Positions 8,363-15,792 of a stretch of 41,725 nucleotides of DNA are shown here, one piece after another. The notes beneath the pieces were generated by a model. That model made no database searches and was not told the DNA's origin. It saw only the letters and a program-made list of their open reading frames with translations. The stretch's first letter is position 1, and each line of letters starts with the position of its first letter. Source of the stretch: RGIG6374 sp045600965 (GTDB taxonomy: Bacteria; Bacteroidota; Bacteroidia; Bacteroidales; UBA932); assembly GCA_045600965.1 (NCBI GenBank), contig JAZRYW010000028.1:1-41725 (forward strand), in the 5' to 3' direction. The translations under genes and the position numbers were made by a program.

Positions 8363-8434
8363 TAGTGGGTAGGAGAATCGAACTCCTAATGCGAGAATGA
8401 AAATCTCGAGTACTAACCGTTATACGAACCCACC
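8363..8434 (-). tRNA. tRNA-Glu (anticodon TTC)
   Basis: Read on the minus strand the gene folds as a cloverleaf. The acceptor GGTGGGT pairs with ACCCACT (G1-U72 is a wobble pair), the anticodon stem is CGAGA/TCTCG with loop TTTTCAT giving anticodon TTC, and the T arm AGGAG/CTCCT has loop TTCGATT. Discriminator base is A; CCA is not encoded. The D arm is GTATAACGGTTAGTAC. Length is 72 bases. Confidence 0.95.
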
Positions 8435-8462
8435 ATCTTTTCCCTTTCGGGATTTGGGACTG

Positions 8463-8493
8463 CAAAGATATAAAGAATTTTTATGGAAACAAA
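8463..8493 (-). promoter_or_regulatory. Promoter of the tRNA-Glu/rpsT transcript
   Basis: On the minus strand TTTG (8490-8493) is followed by 19 bases and then TATCTTTG (8463-8470). This matches the Bacteroidetes primary-sigma consensus TTTG-N19-21-TAnnTTTG in both boxes and in spacing. It lies 28 bases before the tRNA and is the clearest promoter in the window. Confidence 0.85.
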
Positions 8494-8527
8494 TTTTTCA
8501 TAACCTTTTTGCAAAACTTAGGAATTG

Positions 8528-9520
8528 CTATTTCCCAAATTCGTCCTGCCATTCAAAGGAATAAATGATGGATTCCACCTGCTTCAGATAATTCCTCTTT
8601 TCATATTTGGGCGCGTATACGAACGCTTCGGTGACAATCACTTCAGTGTTGTCGCGGTTAAGGAATGCGTGAAGTACGAAGGGACCTCCCATATAGTCGT
8701 TCTCAACTTCCCAGAGTCCGCGGATTTCGGCAAACTCCTTGCCTGATACCTTGACCCACCTGTATCCGGGGATCATAGCCTGGCTTGTCGTCATATAACT
8801 GCCTTCCACCATACCGGGCACTTCGTCCTTGATGACCTGATTGTGCTTCTCAAGAATCCATTCCGCCGTGAGCGCCTGCCCCGGTGTGTAGAGGAACTTG
8901 TATATGAATACGCCCTGGTTGGTGAAATTGGTCTCATAGGAAATCCACATAAAGTCAGATGTGTTCTTCTTTATGCCGTATTCGCTGGGGAAGTAGGGAG
9001 AGCCTCCGAATTTGGCGGCCACCTCGCTTCTGATGGCGGCGGCCTCGAATTTCTTGCAGTTGCTGATGACCCTCATCCTTTCAGCCTGGTCATAGATGCC
9101 GAGCATCTTCTCTCCGTTGTCCATAATGGCCTTTGCGAGTTCGGCGGCATTTCTTGCGGTGATCTCGATGACCGTCTGAGGCTGCGCCCACACATCCTGC
9201 TTGACAAGGAAACGGGGTTCTTCGAGCGCCGGATCGTATTTCAGCATAAGGATGTTGCGGTGCACCTGGAATATCTCATTGAACGCGGATGACGGCACAT
9301 TGAACAGGCGGTACCAGGTCTCGGGTTGAGGGAGGAAGGGGAACTCGTCGGCAAGTATGGCACGGACGGCAATCCCGGGCTCCGCCTCCCAGTCGGCCTT
9401 GGGACAGACAACCGCCACTTCACCGGCCTTGCCGCTGCAGTTCGGCAGTGGGGAGGTCACACTTGTATTGCAGGAAACGAGAGTTATCAGCGCCATGAGC
9501 GCGGGAAGTAATCTTTTCAT
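8528..9520 (-). CDS. DUF4837-like lipoprotein (330 aa)
   Basis: A predicted lipoprotein with MKRLLPALMALITLVSC, lipidated at Cys17. The mature part looks like the Bacteroidota family DUF4837, which has no known function: GKAGEVAVVCPKADWEAEPG near the mature N-terminus, then WYRLFNVPSSAFNEIFQVHRNIL, YFPSEYGIKKNTSDFMWISYETN and a closing VTEAFVYAPKYEKRNYLKQVESIIYSFE. I recognise the family by pattern only. It is the last gene of the M23-dxr-rseP operon, 6 bases after rseP, suggesting an envelope role linked to RseP or outer-membrane maintenance (inference). Confidence 0.75.
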   Translation of the reverse strand: MKRLLPALMALITLVSCNTSVTSPLPNCSGKAGEVAVVCPKADWEAEPGIAVRAILADEFPFLPQPETWYRLFNVPSSAFNEIFQVHRNILMLKYDPALEEPRFLVKQDVWAQPQTVIEITARNAAELAKAIMDNGEKMLGIYDQAERMRVISNCKKFEAAAIRSEVAAKFGGSPYFPSEYGIKKNTSDFMWISYETNFTNQGVFIYKFLYTPGQALTAEWILEKHNQVIKDEVPGMVEGSYMTTSQAMIPGYRWVKVSGKEFAEIRGLWEVENDYMGGPFVLHAFLNRDNTEVIVTEAFVYAPKYEKRNYLKQVESIIYSFEWQDEFGK

Positions 9521-9526
9521 ATATAG

Positions 9527-10855
9527 TTACTTAAACAGACTTGCAATGTCATTTCCGAAGGCAAGCACCATAAGGGCGCAGAGGATTATCATACCGATGA
9601 CCTGAGCCACCTCCATAGCCTTGTCGGAAGGTTTCTTCCGTGTTATCACTTCAATTATCAGGAAAAGGATGTGCCCGCCGTCAAGACCGGGGATGGGCAG
9701 GATGTTGAGTACGGCCAGCATAATGGAAAGCCAGGCGGTTATGCTCCAGAACCTGTGCCAGTCCCAGGATGAAGGGAATATCTGACCTATGCGGATGAAA
9801 CTGCCCACCGACTTGTAGGCTTCGGTCTTAGGCGTGAATATCAGGCCCAGTTCCTTGACATAGTCGACAAGCGTGTGGCAGGCCTTCCTGATGCCGGCGG
9901 GAATCGAGCCGAAGAAGGAATAGCGGTTGGTGGTGACGTCGAAGAAATGGGTGAGGTCATTGTCGAGCAGCACGCCTATCATTCCGTTGCCGTCAACTGC
10001 AACCGGAAGCGTGCAGGCCATACCTGAGCGTTCTATTCCCAACAGGATGGTGTCACCGCTGCAGGCAAGGAATTCCTTGCGTATGACCTGGGCGATGGAC
10101 ATCTCCTTCCCGTTGACCGACATCACCCTGTCACCGGGCAACAGCCCTGCCGTGGCATTCACGGACGTGTCGGGAACTTCCGCCACAACGAAAGGTATGG
10201 CGACGTCGAACATCCCGGCCGAGTTGAGGGCCCTGCCTATATAATCCTCTCCGAGATAGAGAGTCAGCGTGTTGCCGCCCCTGAGGACAGTGGCCTTCTT
10301 TGCCATCGAGCGCACCATATCTGCCTGAAGCATGGAGAAATTGTCAGTCGTATGGCCGTCGAAGTCGAGTATGCGGTCTCCGTCACGGAATCCAAGTTCA
10401 TAGGAAAGGTCATTGGTGGCTATGCCGTACACGGCATTCTCGTTTTTAAGATACTGCTCCCCCCAGACGTGAAGGTCGGCGCTGAAAATCACTATGGCGA
10501 GTATCAGGTTGAAGAACACGCCGCCGAACATAACCAGGAAGCGCTGCCACGCGGGGTGGGTGCGGAACTCCCAAGGCTGGGGCTCGCTCTTCATCGCCTC
10601 GAGGTCCATCGATTCATCCACCATACCGGATATCTTGCAGTAGCCGCCAAGGGGCAGCCAGCCTATGCCGTATTCGGTGTCGCTCTTTTTGGGCTTGAAC
10701 TTGAAGAGGGCGAAATTGCCAATGTCGAAGAACAGATAGAACTTCTCAACCCTGATGCCGAACATCTTGGAAAAGAGGTAGTGTCCGAATTCGTGAATGA
10801 GCACCATCAGCGACAGTGCGAATATTACCTGTATGACTTTCAGAAGAATTACCAT
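9527..10855 (-). CDS. rseP: RseP-type site-2 intramembrane metalloprotease (442 aa)
   Basis: An M50 zinc protease that cuts transmembrane segments, classically anti-sigma factors or signal-peptide remnants. The first membrane helix holds HEFGH (H21, E22, H25). A second zinc-ligand motif, LDG, lies at about 391-393 (NILPIPGLDGGH) in a late helix, followed by a last membrane segment near the C-terminus. Between them are one or two PDZ modules (for example GLLPGDRVMSVNGKEM). Length is normal for the family. It lies 2 bases downstream of dxr. Its substrate is unknown here; no anti-sigma factor gene is in the window. Confidence 0.95.
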   Translation of the reverse strand: MVILLKVIQVIFALSLMVLIHEFGHYLFSKMFGIRVEKFYLFFDIGNFALFKFKPKKSDTEYGIGWLPLGGYCKISGMVDESMDLEAMKSEPQPWEFRTHPAWQRFLVMFGGVFFNLILAIVIFSADLHVWGEQYLKNENAVYGIATNDLSYELGFRDGDRILDFDGHTTDNFSMLQADMVRSMAKKATVLRGGNTLTLYLGEDYIGRALNSAGMFDVAIPFVVAEVPDTSVNATAGLLPGDRVMSVNGKEMSIAQVIRKEFLACSGDTILLGIERSGMACTLPVAVDGNGMIGVLLDNDLTHFFDVTTNRYSFFGSIPAGIRKACHTLVDYVKELGLIFTPKTEAYKSVGSFIRIGQIFPSSWDWHRFWSITAWLSIMLAVLNILPIPGLDGGHILFLIIEVITRKKPSDKAMEVAQVIGMIILCALMVLAFGNDIASLFK

Positions 10856-10857
10856 TT

Positions 10858-12015
10858 TTATATGTTTTTTATGATTTCGGAAGCGATGGCCTTTCCTTCA
10901 GTGTCGGTGGCGTATATCGCGTCCGTATCCGGATTGCAGACAAATGTGAACCTTTCAAGGGTCCTTTCGATGACCTGAGGAATATGGTAGAAGTCCAGAT
11001 GCCCTTCAGTCAGGGCCCTTACGGCAGCCTCGTTTGCGGCATTCATTGCACAAGGGGCATTGCCGCCACGGTTTATGGCCTCATAGGCAAGCCTGAGCGT
11101 GGGGAATCTTTCAAAGTCGGGCTTTTCAAAATGAAGTTGAGCAAGAACTCCGAACTCCAGACGTTTCACATCCAGAGGAAGCCGGTATGGATAACTCAGT
11201 GCGTACTGTATGGGGAGCCTCATATCCGGGCTTCCGAGCTGGGCTTTGACAGAGCCGTCAGCAAACTGCACCATAGAGTGGACGACGGATTCCGGGTGGA
11301 TGACAATCTCGATGTCCTTCGGCTTCACATTGAACAGCCAGTGCGCCTCTATCATCTCGAATCCCTTGTTCATCATCGAGGCGGAGTCTATGGTGACTTT
11401 CGCCCCCATATCCCATCTGGGGTGCTTCAGCGCCTGGGCGAGGGTGGCGTTGCGTATTTCATCGGCAGAAGAGCGCAGGAACGGTCCGCCGGATGCTGTA
11501 AGCAGAATTTTTTCTATTCCGGACCTTTCGCCCTGGAGACATTGGAAGATGGCGGAGTGCTCGGAGTCCACCGGCAGTATTGCGCTTCCCGATGCCTTTG
11601 CGCGGCTGAAGACTATCTCCCCCGCGGCAACCAGGGTCTCCTTGTTGGCCAGGGCGATGGTCTTGCCGGCATCGATGGCGGCAAGGGTGGGGCGCAGCCC
11701 GCTGAATCCCACCATCGCGGCAAGGACGATGTCCACGTTGTCCCTGCGGACAAGGTCGCAGACTGATTCTATTCCTGCGAAGACCTTTACGTCGCTCTTG
11801 CCGAGATTGTCATTCAGTTCGGAATACTTCTCCCTGTTGCATATCACGACGGTGTCGGGCTTGAACTCCCGGGCCTGTTCCGCCAGTTTCTGCACGCTGT
11901 TGTTGGCGGTAAGGAGAGTGACTTCGAATATATCGGGATGGTGCCTTACAACGTCAAGGGCCTGAGTCCCGATCGAACCGGTGGATCCCAATATGGCAAT
12001 TCTTATCCTTTCCAT
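10858..12015 (-). CDS. dxr: 1-deoxy-D-xylulose 5-phosphate reductoisomerase (385 aa)
   Basis: Makes MEP from DXP with NADPH, the second step of the non-mevalonate isoprenoid pathway. The N-terminal nucleotide-binding loop is GSTGSIGTQ at residues 10-18. Further conserved parts are ANKETLVAAG, the metal- and substrate-binding PVDSEHSAIFQCL, and TIDSASMMNKGFEMIEAHWLF. Length is standard. It overlaps the M23 gene by one base. ispD, the next pathway enzyme, lies about 12 kb away in the same window. Confidence 0.98.
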   Translation of the reverse strand: MERIRIAILGSTGSIGTQALDVVRHHPDIFEVTLLTANNSVQKLAEQAREFKPDTVVICNREKYSELNDNLGKSDVKVFAGIESVCDLVRRDNVDIVLAAMVGFSGLRPTLAAIDAGKTIALANKETLVAAGEIVFSRAKASGSAILPVDSEHSAIFQCLQGERSGIEKILLTASGGPFLRSSADEIRNATLAQALKHPRWDMGAKVTIDSASMMNKGFEMIEAHWLFNVKPKDIEIVIHPESVVHSMVQFADGSVKAQLGSPDMRLPIQYALSYPYRLPLDVKRLEFGVLAQLHFEKPDFERFPTLRLAYEAINRGGNAPCAMNAANEAAVRALTEGHLDFYHIPQVIERTLERFTFVCNPDTDAIYATDTEGKAIASEIIKNI

Positions 12016-12839
12016 CAGAATTTGATATAGAGAGTGGGGTCGATGGCCTCGCCGTTATGCCAGAGTTCGAAGTGAAGGTGGCTTCCGGTTGACAGCGTCC
12101 CGGTGTTGCCCGACAGGGCTATCGGGGTGCCGGCCTGCACCTTGTCGCCGCTTTGGCGGAGCAGCTTGCCGCAGTGCTTGTATATCGACAGAAGGTTGTT
12201 GTCGTGCTGAACCTGTATGGTATAACCGGTCTGGTCGTTCCACCCTGCCGTGATGACAGTGCCGTCGAGTACGGAGCAGACGGTCGTGCCTTCAGGCGCT
12301 GCAATGTCAATGAAGGGATGTCCGGTGGCCTGATTGTAATTTTCGGTTATGAGTCCCTTCACCGGGCGGAAGAAATGCAGCCCGACTATCTGCTCGATCC
12401 TGCGGCTGTGGAGGGACAGTGTGAACTGTTCCTGAAGCCGTACGTCCTCACGGAGCAGCGAGTCACTGGCCGAATTGCCTTTGGATGGTTCGGCGGCCTT
12501 CTCGGCGGCAAGGGCTATGAGACTGTCCACTCCTATGGGCTTCTCTCCGGTGACTATCCTGCGTATGTTGGCCAGATGCATATCCCACAGCACGATTTCA
12601 TTGCGGAGGGAGTCTATGGCAATCTTGTTCCGGATGGCATCGTACCTGCTTTCGGAATCAGGATAGCCGGGTATTGTATTTCTCAAGGGAGTGAAAGCCA
12701 CCAGGCTGTATGTCCCGCCCACAAGGATGATGAAGATTCCGGCCAGAAGCCATCTGAATTTCCTGGCGGAGGTCCTCATCGAGAACCGTTCCTTGCCGGA
12801 TTCGTCGCTGATTGAAATCTTCAGTCGGTGGTTTGACAT
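12015..12839 (-). CDS. Membrane-anchored M23 (LytM-type) peptidase (274 aa)
   Basis: A cytosolic N-terminus of about 28 residues and one membrane helix (about 29-49) precede an extracytoplasmic linker with helical, coiled-coil-like character (about 60-155). The M23 domain has the zinc and catalytic residues in place: H174 and D178 (TGHPFIDIAAPEG), H222 (YKHCG) and H254-x-H256 (SHLHFELW). The first motif is HPFID rather than the common HPGID, but the ligands are kept, so an active peptidoglycan endopeptidase is likely. It is the first gene of the dxr-rseP operon. Its start region overlaps the divergent ruvX promoter. Confidence 0.93.
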   Translation of the reverse strand: MSNHRLKISISDESGKERFSMRTSARKFRWLLAGIFIILVGGTYSLVAFTPLRNTIPGYPDSESRYDAIRNKIAIDSLRNEIVLWDMHLANIRRIVTGEKPIGVDSLIALAAEKAAEPSKGNSASDSLLREDVRLQEQFTLSLHSRRIEQIVGLHFFRPVKGLITENYNQATGHPFIDIAAPEGTTVCSVLDGTVITAGWNDQTGYTIQVQHDNNLLSIYKHCGKLLRQSGDKVQAGTPIALSGNTGTLSTGSHLHFELWHNGEAIDPTLYIKF

Positions 12840-12863
12840 ACTTTGAGAACTTTACTAATTTTG
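12832..12863 (+). promoter_or_regulatory. Promoter of the ruvX-def operon
   Basis: TTTG (12832-12835), 20 bases, then TAATTTTG (12856-12863): both boxes and spacing fit TTTG-N19-21-TAnnTTTG. The -33 box lies inside the first codons of the divergent M23 gene, and the -7 box is 8 bases before the ruvX start, so the leader should be very short. Confidence 0.75.
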
Positions 12864-12871
12864 CAGTTCGA

Positions 12872-13306
12872 ATGGGAAACAGGATAATTGGCATCGATTA
12901 CGGACGCAAGCGCGTTGGGGTGGCTGTCAGCGACCCTCTGCGAATATTCGCTTCCGCATTGGAGACCGTTGCTGCTGCAAAGATAATAGAATATCTCAAA
13001 AAATATGCCCGAAGTGAGACCATTGAGAGGTTTGTAGTAGGTTTTCCCCGCAATATGGACAACCGTCCCTCGGAGGCCGCCGCGGATGTCGAGGTTTTTC
13101 TCAAGCAGCTCTCCAAGGCCTTCCCCGGCATTCCGGTGGAACTTGAGGACGAACGCTTCACATCCGTTCTTGCCCACCGGGCCATGATTGACGGAGGAAT
13201 GAAGAAATCGGACCGCAGGGACAAGAATGCGGTAGACCGCATAAGCGCCGCCATCATCCTTCAGAGCTGGATGGACAGAACGAAACAACAGAATAATACG
13301 ATATGA
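12872..13306 (+). CDS. ruvX: YqgF/RuvX-family RNase H-fold nuclease (144 aa)
   Basis: A putative Holliday-junction resolvase, also linked to pre-16S rRNA 5'-end maturation in E. coli. The RNase H-like fold shows the first acidic strand IIGIDYGRKRVGVAVSD, the middle VVGFPRNMDN (usual form VGLPxxMDG), EDERFTSVLAHRAM, and a final basic segment KKSDRRDKNAVDRISAAIILQ containing the last catalytic Asp. The start at 12872 gives the family N-terminus MGNRIIGIDYG; an in-frame ATG at 12812 lies upstream of the promoter. It overlaps def by 4 bases (ATGA). Confidence 0.94.
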   Translation: MGNRIIGIDYGRKRVGVAVSDPLRIFASALETVAAAKIIEYLKKYARSETIERFVVGFPRNMDNRPSEAAADVEVFLKQLSKAFPGIPVELEDERFTSVLAHRAMIDGGMKKSDRRDKNAVDRISAAIILQSWMDRTKQQNNTI

Positions 13307-13869
13307 TTTATCCAATTTACCTTTACGGCTCAGCCGTTCTCAGGCAGAAGGCCGCTCCGGTCGATCTCCGGACCGTGGATCCGGCGGAGCTGCGCCAGTT
13401 TGTCGATGACCTGTATGAAACGATGAAGAAGGCGGACGGATGCGGGCTGGCAGCTCCTCAGGTTGGAAGGTCAATCCGCGTGCTTGTGGTATGCGGTGAG
13501 GACCTTGCCGACCATTACCCCTATCTGAAGGGCTTCCGCCGCGCAATGGTCAATCCCGAGATCACCTGGAGCAGCGAGGGGACCAATGTCCTTTCAGAGG
13601 GCTGCCTGAGCGTCCCCGATGTTGATGCGGATGTCGAGCGACCCTTGAGCATAAAGGTCCGTTACTACGATGCCGACCTCAAGCAGTGCGAGGAGCAGTT
13701 TGACGAATTTGCCGCACGTATGGTCCTTCACGAGATCGATCATCTGGAAGGCATAATATTCACCGATCACGCCTCTCCGATACGGCGCAAGATGATAAGC
13801 GGCAAACTCAACGGCATCTCCAAGGGCTGTGTCCGCACTTCATACAAGGTCAAGACGGACAGGCGGTGA
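13303..13869 (+). CDS. def: Peptide deformylase (188 aa)
   Basis: Removes the formyl group from nascent N-terminal Met. All three motifs are present: GCGLAAPQ (46-53), EGCLS with metal ligand Cys101, and HEIDH with H143, E144 and H147. Length is normal. Pairing with ruvX is common in Bacteroidota. It overlaps ruvX by 4 bases and is followed after 1 base by the cytidylyltransferase gene. Confidence 0.98.
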   Translation: MIYPIYLYGSAVLRQKAAPVDLRTVDPAELRQFVDDLYETMKKADGCGLAAPQVGRSIRVLVVCGEDLADHYPYLKGFRRAMVNPEITWSSEGTNVLSEGCLSVPDVDADVERPLSIKVRYYDADLKQCEEQFDEFAARMVLHEIDHLEGIIFTDHASPIRRKMISGKLNGISKGCVRTSYKVKTDRR

Positions 13870-13870
13870 T

Positions 13871-14542
13871 ATGATAACGGCTGTAATACCCGTAAGGACC
13901 GGGAGCCGGAGGGTCTCTGACAAGAACCTGAGACCTTTCGGTGACACCACGCTCCTTGAACTGAAGATAGATGCTCTGCTCAAGGTGCCCGAACTCGACG
14001 CCATCGTGGTCAACACGAATTCTCAGGAGGCGATTGACCTCGTGTCAGGCAAGTATGCCGCCACGCGGGTCAGTTCGCACCGCCGGGAGGAGTATTATGC
14101 CTCCTCCTCCTGCTCCGGAAGCGAGTTTTTCCGCCATCTTGGGGAGGTTACACCAACGGACGTTTTCGTGTACGCTCCGTGCACGTCGCCTTTCGTGAAA
14201 CCTGAGACCTTCTCCGCCTGCATAAGGCGTTTTCTTGAACGCAAGGCGGAACAATGCGACAGCATTGCCACTGTGAGTGATGTCAAGGAGTTCCTCTGGC
14301 TCGACGGAAAGCCTTTGAATTATGATCCGCTTCACGCGCCCAACTCGCAGGACCTTCCTGATGTCGTGGCGCTCAATTTCGGGGTCACCGTCGTTTCCAG
14401 GGAGGATATCATAAAAAACGGCAACATTATCGGCCATAAACCGCAGTTCGTGGTCACTCCGGAGGTGGAGGCTGTCGACATCGACACTCCACTGGACTTC
14501 TTTCTGGCCGAGCAGTTATATTTAAAAGGATCATCGTTATGA
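13871..14542 (+). CDS. Acylneuraminate cytidylyltransferase-like protein (223 aa)
   Basis: A nucleotidyltransferase of the NeuA/PseF/KdsB-like fold, expected to activate a sugar acid or nonulosonic acid with CTP. The N-terminal loop AVIPVRTGSRRVSDKNLRPFGD matches the family pattern IPARxGSKxxxxKNL. Conserved later parts include VFVYAPCTSPFVKPETF and the acidic C-terminal EAVDIDTPLDFFLAE, which holds the metal-binding Asp. It is slightly short, and no sialic, pseudaminic or legionaminic acid synthesis gene is in the window, so the sugar is unknown. The start at 13871 follows the def stop by one base; it overlaps the next gene by 4 bases. Confidence 0.8.
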   Translation: MITAVIPVRTGSRRVSDKNLRPFGDTTLLELKIDALLKVPELDAIVVNTNSQEAIDLVSGKYAATRVSSHRREEYYASSSCSGSEFFRHLGEVTPTDVFVYAPCTSPFVKPETFSACIRRFLERKAEQCDSIATVSDVKEFLWLDGKPLNYDPLHAPNSQDLPDVVALNFGVTVVSREDIIKNGNIIGHKPQFVVTPEVEAVDIDTPLDFFLAEQLYLKGSSL

Positions 14543-15792
14543 AAAGAATGCTCTTTTTCGCGCTTTCCGTCACTCTTCTGACCTTGTTCTCCTGCTCGAG
14601 GCAGCCTGAAGAGGTGAACACCAGGTTCAATGACTGGCTTTATGCCATTGAATACGACGACTATGATTTCGACCTGTGCAAGGAGGTGTTCGACGTGTTC
14701 AACCCTTCCTCACCGGCTTGCTCCGAAGTCAGGAAAGGCAATTTCGTAGGCCGCAATCTCGACTGGAACATCAACCGTCAGGCTTCTGCCATCATCAAGA
14801 TAAACGCTTCCGAAGGACGCTATGCCTCCCTCGGTATGATAGGCTCGTTCCCTTATTTCACCAAGGAGACGGCCTCCGTGAGGGAACATACGCCCGAAAC
14901 CGACGCAATCTACGGAGTCCTTCCTTTCTGCACTACTGACGGCATAAACGAGAAGGGCCTCTACATAGGCATCAATGTGACTCCCACAGGCGAGACTTCC
15001 CGTGACCCCAGCCTCTGGAAATCCGGCAAATGGGGACTTGGCGCCGCTCGGACAAACCCCGCCGGCGAAATGAGCTGCTGTGTCACCTACCTTATCCGTG
15101 TCGTCCTTGACAGGGCGGCCTCGGTCAGGGAGGCTCTTGAACTCATAGACTCCATCAACTGGTGGGAGCCCGACGGCTTCCCCGAGGAGGGTCACAGCCA
15201 GTCATTCCATTGGATGATTGCGGATTCCGTATCGAACGCAGTGGTGGAATTCATTGACAACAAGCTGGAATACCTCTACTGCGAAGGTCCCGCGACAGCG
15301 GAGCCTTCATATTCCACGATAATGACCAACTTCAACAACCTGCTTATGTCCGAGGGCATCGTTCAGAACCAGGCCGCCGGGATGGAGCGTTTTGATCTGT
15401 TGAAAGAGGCTTATCCTTCCACAGAGCAGTCTGTCGAGGGTATGAAGGACCTTATGTCGAAGGTATGGTACTCCAATGCATTCCTGAAGGATCTCGACGC
15501 CGAGGATTTCTGGTGCACTGAATTCGTCTCGGACCGCTTCCATTCCCGGGACATCTATCACACGGGCGCAAATGTCAACAACGCCCGGTTCCGTGAGGTT
15601 CTCTCTGCCAGCAAGGCCAAATTCGAGGACAGGGCCAACTGGCATCTTGACAACACGACCCTCTGGTACACTACCCACACCAGCATATACGACATCAAGG
15701 CCCGTAAACTCAGCGTGCTGGTTCACGAAGGCCTTGACGGTCAGACGGAATGGGTTGAGGCTGATTTCAACAGCAGTTTTGCGAAACCGTAA
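14539..15792 (+). CDS. Linear amide C-N hydrolase, choloylglycine hydrolase/NAAA-like Ntn fold, lipoprotein (417 aa)
   Basis: The N-terminus is a lipoprotein signal (MKRMLFFALSVTLLTLFSC, Cys19). A second key cysteine, Cys61 (SPACSEVRKGNFVGRNLDWN), fits the Ntn nucleophile, followed by the family's Arg72 and Asp75 in GRNLDW. The segment STIMTNFNN resembles the Asn-bearing strand of bile salt hydrolases. The enzyme should cut an amide bond of an N-acyl amino acid, bile salt, penicillin V or N-acyl amine. Between Cys19 and Cys61 lie about 40 residues that look like a propeptide, as in acid-ceramidase/NAAA relatives. It is the last gene of the ruvX-def operon and overlaps the gcvP 3' end by 26 bases on the opposite strand. 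Confidence 0.8.
   Translation: MKRMLFFALSVTLLTLFSCSRQPEEVNTRFNDWLYAIEYDDYDFDLCKEVFDVFNPSSPACSEVRKGNFVGRNLDWNINRQASAIIKINASEGRYASLGMIGSFPYFTKETASVREHTPETDAIYGVLPFCTTDGINEKGLYIGINVTPTGETSRDPSLWKSGKWGLGAARTNPAGEMSCCVTYLIRVVLDRAASVREALELIDSINWWEPDGFPEEGHSQSFHWMIADSVSNAVVEFIDNKLEYLYCEGPATAEPSYSTIMTNFNNLLMSEGIVQNQAAGMERFDLLKEAYPSTEQSVEGMKDLMSKVWYSNAFLKDLDAEDFWCTEFVSDRFHSRDIYHTGANVNNARFREVLSASKAKFEDRANWHLDNTTLWYTTHTSIYDIKARKLSVLVHEGLDGQTEWVEADFNSSFAKP

Noticed and set aside
10984..11766. Long open frame on the plus strand opposite dxr
   Set aside because: Shadow of dxr caused by its GC-rich third positions; no family resemblance.
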